Source of the DNA: Owenia fusiformis
Lineage: Eukaryota; Annelida; Polychaeta; Sabellida; Oweniidae
Direction: 5' to 3'
NCBI GenBank assembly: GCA_903813345.2
Contig: CAIIXF020000002.1
Coordinates: 35,110,109-35,174,108, forward strand
DNA length: 64,000 nucleotides
A program made the translations under genes and the position numbers. Below the pieces are notes generated by a model, which was not told where the DNA came from, did not search any database, and saw only the letters and a program-made list of their open reading frames with translations. Numbering within the stretch: position 1 is the stretch's first letter; each line of letters begins with the position of its first letter. Shown piece by piece: positions 35,701 through 47,700 of this stretch.

Positions 35701-38700
35701 AGGGAAACTCCTCACCTCAATTCTACAGAATAGACTTATTACCAGTCTAAAAGATGGCAGCACGAATAAGCAACTCCATGAAAATCAAGCTGGATTCATT
35801 CCATCTTACAGGACAACAGATAACATCTTCATCTTATCCCAACTAATTGATATAACAAGAAAGGAGAAAAAACCCTTATATCTAGCATTCATAGATCTAA
35901 AGAAAGCCTTTGATACCGTCTGGCACGAAGGACTTCTTTATAAAATTCTCGATCTGGGTATAGGAGGTAATTTCTACAATCTTATCAAGTCTATATACAT
36001 AAATACGAACAACTCACCATCAGACTCTACGAATCAAGACCTATGCGAAAACACTGATGAAGATTCAAGTTTGATTAGCACATCAATGAAACTCTGTGTT
36101 AAACTAAACCGTGGCTTAACAGATTTCTTTCCATGTAATATTGGTGTCAAGCAAGGAGACAGTATCTCTCCCATACTGTTTAATTGTTATATAAATGACG
36201 TGGTTGATACCCTTAAAACTAATACCATACATGGTTTTAAAATCAACAAGGAGAAGATGATCAACTCTCTATTGTATGCTGATGATTTGGTTATATTCTC
36301 AACAGACTATGATGAAATGCAACGAAACCTAGACAAACTCAACGAATATTGCCTCAAATGGAAACTAGAAATAAATATAGAAAAATCAAAAATTCTTACA
36401 ATCGGAATTAAAAAACCTAAAGATCTACTATACAACGGAAAAACAATAAAATATACTGATCACTATACTTACTTAGGTGTTACTTTCACCAAAAATGGAC
36501 TATCACATGCAGGTCATGAATTAGCACTCAAAGCACAAAAAGCCTGGTTCAGTCTAAAACATACCATTTTCTCAATCAAACTAAGATCACCAAAACTAAT
36601 TCTGCATCTATTTGATGCATGCATCAAACCGATACTTTTGTATGGTAGTGATATCTGGGGTTTCACCACAAATCTTAATAATTTACCCGATCTCAGCAAA
36701 AAAACAGAAAACATACAACTGAAATGCTGTAGATTTATCCTAAATGTTAGTCGCCAGTGCAGCAATTTAGGTATACTTGGAGAAACAGGCAGACTTCCCA
36801 TGTCTCATCACATTCAAGTAAATGCAATCAAGTACTGGATGCACCTCAAAACCCAAACCAAAAATACTCTAACCTCTGAGGTGTTCAACCACATAAAATC
36901 CCTCAAATACAGCAAATGGCTATCCTTTATTAAGAATATCTTACTAAGCATTAACATCAATATTGAAAATATTACATTTACAACCCAAAAATCAAAAAAT
37001 GATTTTATAAAAGAAGTTAAAGATAAACTTACAGCCTTAACTAAATCACAATGGAAAATCAAAACTCAGACTGGTCAGAGCAAAAATCAAAACAGTAAAC
37101 TGAGAACCTACACTAGATTTAAACACGACTTGAATTTTGAAGAATATCTTATTAATGAAAAAAGACTGGCCAATCGAACACAATTTACTAAACTACGTCT
37201 GAGTGATCACAAACTAGAAATTGAAGCTGGTAGACATAAAAACATTAAACTCAAAAACAGACACTGTAAACAATGCAACAATCAGGAAAATCTAATTGAA
37301 GATGAAGAACATTTTATATTAAAATGTGCAAAATTTAATCATGAAAGACAAACACTTTTTGATAAGATATCTAATAATATTCCTAACTTTAAACAAATGA
37401 CTGATGAAAGTAAATTTTTACACATAATGAACTACAAATCTAACCTCAGCGACATCTCACACTTCATAACTGTATGCCTCAGAAAAAGATCTATGTAACC
37501 AGTATTATAGATAATAGATGATAGATAGTTATATATATATATTTTTACATTATATAAACTGTACATTTATTTTCTTTTCATAGCATGACGATACCATGTA
37601 TGTATTTAATGTAATATGTTACTAGGTTGTGTCAATAAATAAATAAAAAAAAAAATAAAAATATACGGTGGCCCTCATAGGCTATATGATGGCCCCCAGA
37701 AGCTAAATAGTGACCCTCAGGAGCTACATGGTGGTTTCCAGAAGCTACACAATGGCCCCCAGTATCTATATGGTGGCCCCCAATGGCTCCCAGAAGCTAT
37801 AAAGGGCCCCCCAGTAGCCCCCAGAAGCTATACGGTGGCCCTCAGTGGCCCCGAAAGCTATATAGTGGCCCCCAGAAGCTATACAGGGGCCCAAAGTGGC
37901 TCCCAGAAGCTATACGATGGCCCCCAGAAGCTATGCAAGGGCCTGCAGAAACTGTACTGTAGCCCCCAGAAGCTATACGGGGGCCCCCAGTGGCTCCCAG
38001 AAGCTATAAGATGGCCCCCAGAAGCTATGCAAGGGCCCGCAGAAACTATACGGTAGCCCCCATAAGCTATACGATGGCCTCCAGAAGCTATACAGTGTCC
38101 CCCAATGGGCCACCATATAGCTTTGGGGGCCACCGTATAGCTTCTAGGGGCTACTGGGGGCCCTTCACATCTTCTGGGAGCCATTGGGGGCCATCATATA
38201 GATTCTGGGGGCCATCGTATAGCTTCTGGGGGCTGCTGTATAGCTTCTGGAGGCCATCGTATAGCTTCTTGGGGCCACTGGGGTTCCCTGTATAGCTTCT
38301 GGGTGCCACCATATAGCTCCTGGGGGCCACTAATTAGCTTCTGGGGGCCATCATATAGCTTCTGAGGGCCACTGGGGGCCACCATATAGCTTCTGGAGAC
38401 CACAGTATAGTTTCTGTGGGCCCTTGTATAGCTTCTGGGGGCCATCGTATACCTTCTGGGGGCCACTTGGGGCCCCTGTATAGATTCCTGGGGCCACTGG
38501 GGGCCATCATATAGCTTCTGGGGGCTTCTGGAACCTAATAATTAATGTATTTTGCCAGGTTTCACCAAAATCTTCAAATATTGGGGCTGTTAGGAGGGGG
38601 TTAAATTAAGTTATAATTTTTTTTAACAAATTCATGTGACTATTTATCTCTAAAGCAAAGGGAGAATAACTTTCTTTTAACTCATTAAGAACGTGAAATG

Positions 38701-41700
38701 TAAAAACCTCATTATCAAGTGATGTTACCATATAGTCTAGTAGGAAGGTATGGTCCCCATGCACCCGAAAGATGTATTTTTTTAATGTACATTTTTGTAA
38801 TCCTAAAGGTCCATGCTAAAGATTTTTGCATGTTCCCAGAATGAAATATTGTCCCATGGTATCCATTGGCGGCCATCTTGTCGGCCATCTTGAATTTTTG
38901 AAAGAGTTGATGTTAATTATCTCAAAGTACAATAACTTCCACAGTTTTGAGAATTGAAAGCTGTAAGTGGTACCAAAATGAAGCTATTATAGTATCCTAT
39001 ATTATCAGATGCAATAATTATGCAAATTGCCTCATTTGCATAAAATGTGACATCATCAATCATAATTCTTGCCTCTTTACAACAGTATCGCATTATACCT
39101 TTCCGCCTGAGTGATCAGTCTTAGTCATTCATAAACATAAATGGATTTAAATATATAGGTACATTGATTTTGAACATATTTGCAATTGAAAGTTTTGAAA
39201 AAACATTGTCAGACACATGATTATGTAACTGAAAAGGGGCGTGGCACTTTTTGCGAAAGAATTGATGTTAATCATTTCAAAGTATAATAACTTCCACAGT
39301 TTTGAGAATTGAAAGCTGTTAGTGGTACCAAACTGAAGGTATCACAATATCCTATATTATAAGATACAATAATTATGTTAATTACCATATATGCATAAAA
39401 TATGACATCATCAATCATTATTTTTGCCCTTTTTCAATGGTCATGCATATTGCCTTTTCCTCTGAGTGACCAGTCTTGGTCTCTCATGAATATAAAAGAT
39501 ATTAAATGTATACATTCATTTTAAACATATTTGCAATTGAAAGTTTGAACATATTTGCATTGAAAGTTTTAGAAAAACATCGTCAGAAATTAAGGTATGA
39601 CCTTTCAAATGATTATTGTCTTTAAAAGGGGCGTGGAACTTGTTGAAAATCTGTAATGTTATTATATAGTCAATCTATCATTTGTAAAATACCCAGGGGT
39701 TCACTGAATACACAATTCTGTAGGGGTCCTAGGCTGAGCCCTCAGATATCATTATGTTCCCATACCAATCTGTCAAATTTCAATGTGTTCCCATACCAAC
39801 CAAAATAACGCCCAAAAGCCATACCAAATATCCAAATATAAGACCAATACTATATCAAATGTCCAAATATAGGACTAATGCCATACCAAATATCCCAAAA
39901 ATATAAGACCAAGGGAATGCAAAATGTCTAAAGCCCCTGGAAGAAGGCAGAACTTTTAGGAAAATGATCCAAAACAACCTCTAATTAAGGACATTTGTAA
40001 AAACTAGACCAATCACATACCACAAGTGAGAGGTAACCTATTCTCCATGACCATTCTTGTACCACAAAGTAGAAAAAAACGACCATTGTCATACCTCAAA
40101 AGTCATATTTTGGGGGCATTCTCATTCCAGATCCTAAAATTTGGATCCATTGCCATACCAAATGTTAAAAGAGGTACCCCCGTCAAGGTTTATATACAGT
40201 GAACCCCCGGGTGTAAAATATAGCTTTTCACTTTTAGAAAGTAGCCCAGTGATGTCCCTTATTCCTAGCTTGTTCAGAAATTCTTGTTGGTCTGTTTGGC
40301 AGACATTTAAATTTCAGCCAAAGATATTTAAGCTGTATCGCTTTTGAACTAAGTACTGTACAAATACGAATGACCACATATCCCCATATCATTTTAGGAT
40401 AGGCAATGAACTGAAAAGGGTACCCACAGTATTTAGTTGTTAAAGCTATAAAATTAACTCAATATGTATTAAGCCTCTACCTCATTCCAATCCAAGACAT
40501 CCAACTGGACTCTCAACTGACCTCTTCCAGAAACTCAGTGCTGATGTCAAAACACTAGGACCATCATTTTCAATGAGTTCATGGTACCTTCAGAAGACCG
40601 ACTAAAATATCTCATCAGTTTAAAAATCCAAAACCTATTTGATGAGGCTAAGACAAGAGGGTGGTATGCAGTTATGCAACCAATAGAAGTGGGATGCAGA
40701 GCCCAGCCTCTTCACTATGCTACCTCTTGTCCAAGTTGGAAACATCTGTGAAACACCATTGTGTTAGGCCAAGTAGAAGACAAAAGCTTCTCTTGGGAAG
40801 GAGAGATGAAGCCCGCAGTGTTAGTGGACGGCCTCATCACTGGCAAGAGAGCTCCAACAGATGCTTCTTACGAGATTATTTCATCTTAGTCAAAGATTCT
40901 TCTTCCAAAGATAGAAACACTCAGGAAAAGAGAAGCGTAGGACCAGGAAGACATTCTTTGAAAATCTCTATAGGCTCACATCAAACTTGTTAGGGAACCA
41001 AAGAGTGCCCATATGGCATGTACGCAGGATCAAGCAGAAGCAAATGCTTTGGCAGCACACAGTGACCCAGATCGAGAGATGCCATTGGGTAATTTTCCAA
41101 TTGACATCCCACCAGATTTATCATCAAAACCGTTTGACCAGTCATATTTCAAGCTTGATGAGGTTAGAACAATCATCAGGAAGGCTCAGCCTCAGGTCTA
41201 ACAGGTGTGACATACGGGGTCTACAAGAACTGCCGAAAGGTGTTAATACATCTATGGCGATTGCTAACAAGCATCCAGAACAAGAAAAATCTAGCAAGGA
41301 CTTGGACTTTGGCGGAAAGGTGTTTCATTCCAAAGGAGCTAAAATTTGAGGGACTGAACCAGTTCAGGTAGACATCATTATTGGATGCTGAGGGAAAGAT
41401 CTTCTGGGCCATTATGGTCAAGCCTCGAAGTTGTTTCCTACTGGCCTGCCAAGCATTCAGAAAAGTGGTCTCCAAAGACATCATGGGGTACATATTGCAG
41501 CATAAGCCAACTTGTGAAGGAAGCCAAGAAAAAGAATCAGTAGTTTGGCTGGACAGAAGGCCTACCTAGTGTCCCTCACCAACTGATACTAGAGGTACAA
41601 AGTCACTTTCACGTACCAAAACCAACAGATGTAGTCAATCTGACAACGGGAACACACAAACTCCTTGAAGTTGCACAATACATTTGGCAATTATACCACT

Positions 41701-44700
41701 AATTAGCAGAGTTCGAAAAAAGGCATAGTGGCAGACTGCACTGTATCAGTAGTTCTCTTCGTAACATCCATGAACTTACTGCTAAATGCAGAGATGATGC
41801 AGTGTAAGGTTCCACAAGCAAATGAAGGTGCAAAACACCTACCATACAGAGCTTTCATGGATGACATCATAGTTATGACCACTTCAGTAGTGGGTAGATG
41901 GCTTCTATTAGCTATGGAAAGAATGGCAAACTGGACTTGCATGAAGTTAAAAACCAACCAGGTCAAGAAGCATGGTTTTGGTTGATGGCAAGCTTTCTCC
42001 AATGCAGTTCAAAATAAAGGGCAAGCAAATACCAACAGTGCATGATAAAAGAATCAAATGTCTAGAGAAGAACTATGGCAAAACCTTGCGTGGTTTGAAC
42101 AATACAGCTGAAGTCTCAAAGGACCTGGACAAGTGGCTTAAAGCCATTGACTCAAGTCATATATCGGGGCGTTATGACATTACTCCCCAATTTCAATGGC
42201 CTTTCCAGATTTACCAGATTACCTGGGAACCCTCACTTCAGCACTTCTTGAAATGGAATGACTTTTTGTCCATGGACCGAGGGGAGCTCAATTTCCTATT
42301 AAGAGCTTTCCCTGACATGGTCTTAACTCCATCAAACCTCAGACTTTGGGGCAAGGAAGAAACTGCCAACTGCCCCAAGTGCATGGCAACTGAATGACAC
42401 ATACATTAAATCATATACTCAGTATTTGGGTTACAGCTCCTACTGATGGACAATACAGATGGCGTCATGATTGAGGCTGAGGATGCCCATACAGTAGAAC
42501 CTGTATATCTGAACACCTGGCTAATCTAAACACCTTCCAATTTGAACACTTTTTTGGTCCCATTTTTTCCTCCCATTGACTCCCATGTTAAACAAAACCT
42601 TGAAATTTGAACACCTCCTAATTTGAACAGTGAACAACCAGATTTGAAAAAGTGACCTGTCTAATCTGAACATTTTTATCAGAAATCAACTGTCTGGACA
42701 CATATTGAGTCAATGTTATAATTGTTATTTATCTTTACATATACAATGTAATCAAAGAACCAATAGTGTCCATATTAACTTATTTAGTCTCAGTGACATC
42801 CCTAATTTGTGGAAAACAACAGGATGTTTTGAAAAGGTGTGAATACAGGAGTAAATTGGTTTATCCTATTAGAAAAGAACTGAATGTTTTATGTTTGGAT
42901 TAAGAGAAAGGTGTGAATCAAAAAGATAATTGATTTATCATTATTGGAAATTACCTGGATGTTTTTGATTTGGATTAAGAGAAAGGTGAGAATCTGAGAG
43001 ATAATTGGTTTATCCTTATTGTAAATTAACTGGATGTTTTGCCCATGGGTCTGTTATGATAGCTAAGATTCAATCAGTAAATGTTTTATAATCACAAAGA
43101 CAACACAGATGACATTTGCAGACAAGATTATGTCACGAGAGAGAGAAAAAATGCCCTTGATATTTTGAAGTATTATACATCATCTCGAACGAACTCATGA
43201 AAAATTCTTTTTACTTGAAGAGGATATCTACTCAAATATTGCTAATGCTAAAAGTGCCAAGAAACAAACAAGATTGAATGACTTTTTCAAGCAAAAGTAA
43301 AGCAGTGCTATATAACCATAATATGGGATAAGCCATTTGATAAGCATAAGATTTCGTACAAGACTATCATATACTTTTACTGTGTATTACAAAGTTTTTG
43401 CCAAAATATAAGAGTTATTTTTACTAAAATGATGAAATTGTTCAAAATATAAATAAAGCATAGCATATATAGCATATATATTGTAGAATTAACTCATCAA
43501 CAACATGTATTGTTTTCTGACTAAGTATTGAGTGTTTAATATAGTGTACTGAACAATGAAAATCCCCCCTCCCCCGACCAACAAAATCCTCGAAATTTGA
43601 ACACCTGCCAATTTGAACGCTTTTGGCTGGTCCCATGGGTGTTCAGATTAGACAGGTTTTACTGTACTTTGATCTGGGCCTATCTTCAATATCTATCTTG
43701 CGTTTCTTTGATCTGGGCACTATAAACTACTACCACTTCTAACATGTCTCATCAGATCGACTTTTGCATATGTGACAATAAAATAGCCTGACTTGTATTG
43801 TGCTGTCATATTGGAATTACACTATCATAATGAACACTTCATGTACTCGTAAGCGGTGCACACAAGCTGCAAGATTTGGCCAACATTTCACCAATAAGGA
43901 ACATTGAGCTCTATCTACATTACTCTGCTAGAGCAGCTTCAGCCTTTGAAGTTGACATTCGTGTTTATTGAACAAGAAGTGCCCCCCCCCCCCTTTCAGT
44001 GTCAACACTTAATTTCTTACAGTTTTTCCAAAATTTCAATTGCAAATATGTTCAAAATTAATGTACCTATATATTCAAAATCATAAATGCTCATGATTAA
44101 CCAAGAATGTTACCCAGAGGGAGAGATATTGGTCGTTACCATTGAAAAAAGCCAAAAATGATAGAGGTTGTCACATATTATGCAAATGGGAAAGTCTGCA
44201 TAATTATTGCATGTTTTATAAGTATATTATAATAGCTCCATTTTGGTACCACTTACAGCTTTCAATTCTCAAAACTTTGGAAGTTATTGTACTTTGAAAT
44301 TATTAACATCAACTCTTTCTCAAGAAGTGCCACGCCCCTTTTCAGTAACATAATCATGTGAAGTGTTATAACTTAGTGTCTGACAAAGGTTTTTTCCAAA
44401 ACTTTCAATTGCAAATATGTTCAAAATTAATGTACCTATATATTTAAATTCATTTATGTTCATGGATGACTAAGACTGGTCACTCAGGCAGCAAGGTATT
44501 GTGCGATAATGTTGTAAAGAGGCAAAAATTACGATTGATGATGTCATATTTTATGCAAATGAGACTATTTGCATAATTATTAATCTTATGATATGGGATA
44601 CTATAATAGCTTCATTTTGGTACCACTTATAGCTTTCAATTCTCAAAACTGTGGAAGTTATTGTACTTTGAGATAATTAACATCAACTCTTTCAAAAATT

Positions 44701-47700
44701 CAAGATGGCCGACAAGATGGCCGCCAATGGATACCATGGGACAATATTTCATTCTGGGAACATGCAAAAATCTTTAGTATGGACATTTAGGATTACAAAA
44801 ATGTACATTAAAAAAATACATCTTTCGGGTGCATGGGAACCCCTCCTTCCTACCCGTCTAATAGCATCTGAAATGTTAGAAATATTACATAAACCATATG
44901 ATGAATCATCTTCACTTCTAATCATGCTTTATACTTCAGATACTTAAAGAATCAAGAATATGAAGAATATGATGCATGGTAAATTATAAAATTGGATCTT
45001 TAATATACAGGGTCGAGATAACCGTTTTGACCCCTGTGAATGATAGTCAAAATACATGTAACCTTTCCACATACTTATTAGTTCAGTTCAATACATGCAC
45101 ATTTTTACTCTATGGTTGTTACTTTTTTTGTTAATTTAATATTCTTTTTATAATTGTCAAACAATGACGTTCACAGTAGCTGCCTCCATAGCTGGATAAT
45201 TTTGTTAATTCTGATCCAATTTTGAAGATTTGTTGTCTCTTTAATGTTGCTTATATCTTCCACTCATCAAATAAGGGACAAAACTCTGCACACATTCTGT
45301 CATATGGCCTCAGTTCTAATAGATATGTTGCTATACTACGATATTCTGAACAAAAAATGGATTGATGACTATTGTAACCATATAGTAAATTTATTAATGT
45401 TGAATCATCTCTATAGACCAAATAATGGCGAAGCTACATTGATTCAAGACTCCAAGGTAAGATGTATGACTTATTGTCAAATAATGACATTCACGATAGC
45501 TGCCTCGAAAGTTACATAACTTGCGTAATACTGATTCAATTTTGAATCTGTTTTCACTTTTATGTTGCTTATACCTTCTACTAATAGAATAAAGGACAAA
45601 ACCTTTCAGAAATTTTGCCATGCGGCCTCAGTTCTAATAGATACGTTGCTATAGTTGGAAATTCTGAACCAAAAATAGATTGATGACGTCATAATTTATG
45701 CAAATTAGATAATTTGCATTATTGAATATCAGAAAGTTATTGAAAATTTAACGAGGTTCAATTTGGTACCAATATCATTTCTATAGACCAAATAATGACA
45801 GAGCTACAAATGATTTAAGATACCAAGGTAAGATGTCTAAAGATGCGTAACCATGGTAACTGAATGCCGCCATAAAAGTACTATGGGACATTAGTTGGCA
45901 ATGTTAAAGCTGGACTACGCTCCGAAACGCAATCTTGGGTTGTTTCGGGGGTGAACTTTATCATTTTGAGCTTAATGAAAGATTATAGAATGATGAACAA
46001 ATGGGGCAAATCTTGTGTAGAAATACTTACGATAAATGTGTCATTTCAAAGATTTTTCATTGAATTTGCTTCGATCGGTGCCGGCGATATGATTTTGGAA
46101 AGGTTTCTAAATGAAGAACGTGACGTCACTTCCGAATCATAGCATTCAAAATAAGTAGCGTTTAATTACTGCCTCCTTTCATAATAATACGGTGGTGTAG
46201 CGGGTAGAATCCTCGCTGAGCACGCGGGAGGCCCGGGTTCGAATCCCGCATTAGCCTTTTTATTTTTATTTTTTTAACTAAATGATTGTTCTTTGATATT
46301 ACGCAGAAGAAAACAATTTTTATTTACATAAACTTTATATTAGAGCTTGAAAATGTAAAAACAATATATGTCAACATATTGCGTTTTGGAGCGATGTGCA
46401 GGTTTAACAAATGAATTCATTAAATAGACACCCTAGGGATTACAAAAATGTATGTAACTTATTCACACCTTATGGGTGCATGGGAACCCCTTGTTCCCAC
46501 TGTGGCTAGTCGATCTATGTGGATGCAGTCATTTAAATGTAATGTATCGTGGGTACTCGCGTACATTATAGGGAATGGGATCACTGCAAAAATATGACAG
46601 CAAATCGAGGTAAGTGATCTCAGAGTTTCTACTTAACATTGTGACTTGAAATCTTGCATACATATTCAATATACATAGTATGACAATGTGTGAACGTTTC
46701 AGCTAACATATTCCTGCTATAGGGAAGATATTTGAAAAACATTTCGTAAACGTCAACATATATGTATAAAATGGATGCACCTATGTATCATTTGGATTCA
46801 GAACGGTAACAAATGGATGCTTTAATAAATTATACTTTTATCATAATGATTTATTTACTGATGGACAACTGGCCAAATTTTCTTTGTATCCATTGTTTGG
46901 ACAAACATTCCTCATTCAGTAAAGTAATTAGCCACCCCATTACAAGTAGTCTAAAGACACCCTCATGAAAAATTGAAAATACTATATATAAACCCATCAA
47001 CTGGAAAATGCCATAACAGATGAAATAAAGGACCCACGGTTCTGTGCTCACACAGTGTAGAACCTTCAGAGGAATGTATATCCTGATTTTCAAACAAAAG
47101 TATTGGTAAATATGAGATCAATAAAAGATGAGTCCTTTGTTGTTGGTTCAGATATGATTTGTTGTAGTCAAAGGAAAAACTATGAATTTGACCTAGATTT
47201 TGACCTAGGCCTTTTAGTGTCCAAATTTTGAAGGAAAGTAGATTTTGAGGACGGGTTCTATTGTAGATTCTTATTAAGTTGGCTGCATCCAAGCTGTATC
47301 TAGTGTTGTGTTGTTACAATTGATAATTTTCTCAAGCCCCATTGACTTAACATGGGATACCAAAATAGCGATTTTTGAGATTTTCAAATGCCATATCTTC
47401 CGAACCGGAAGTCGGATCAAAATCTGGTTTGCAGATTCGGATTTCTTGGACAATTCTACACATGTTTCATAACTTATACATTGAATTCCAAGAACTTTTT
47501 ATTGTGACCTACTTTTCGGATGCCATATCTCAAAAACGTTAAGAGTGGTCAAAAACAACTTGCCTGTAGGGATTAGCTTTTTTCCAAGGAACATGATTAA
47601 AAAAACGGAGCAAAAATATTGAAGGACGACTGAGAAAATTGAAAAAAATGACAAAGTACTGGATTTGACCTAGTTCTTGACCTTTGAACTAAATTAAACC

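Larger units (their letters stand above)
38733..44860. mobile_element. Inner foldback element, 6128 bp, ATA target duplication
   Basis: Ends TAGTCTAGTAGGAAGG and the inverse of TAGACGGGTAGGAAGG, followed by CCCATGCACCCGAAAG at both ends. Flanked by ATA at 38730-38732 and 44861-44863; the opposite arm of the outer element has one ATA equivalent and no insert. The arms run to about 39650 and from about 44030. The termini resemble those of the outer element, so both belong to one family. The interior holds a LINE relic and a pogo relic, and no transposase of its own. Confidence 0.85.
33349..46508. mobile_element. Outer foldback element, nested inside intron 3
   Basis: Left end TAGTATAGTAGGAACAAGG then GGTTCCCATGCACCC. 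The right end is the inverse, finishing GGCTA. The left arm 33349-34800 matches 44861-46508 plus 38533-38732 inverted. Once the later inserts are removed (LINE, inner element, TTAA MITE) it is a 4-5 kb palindrome-like element with no transposase. No flanking target duplication was found. Confidence 0.8.

Noticed and set aside
46191-46256. Functional tRNA-Ala(AGC)
   Set aside because: The anticodon stem can form, but position 33 is not T and the acceptor arm does not pair. Listed only as tRNA-like.
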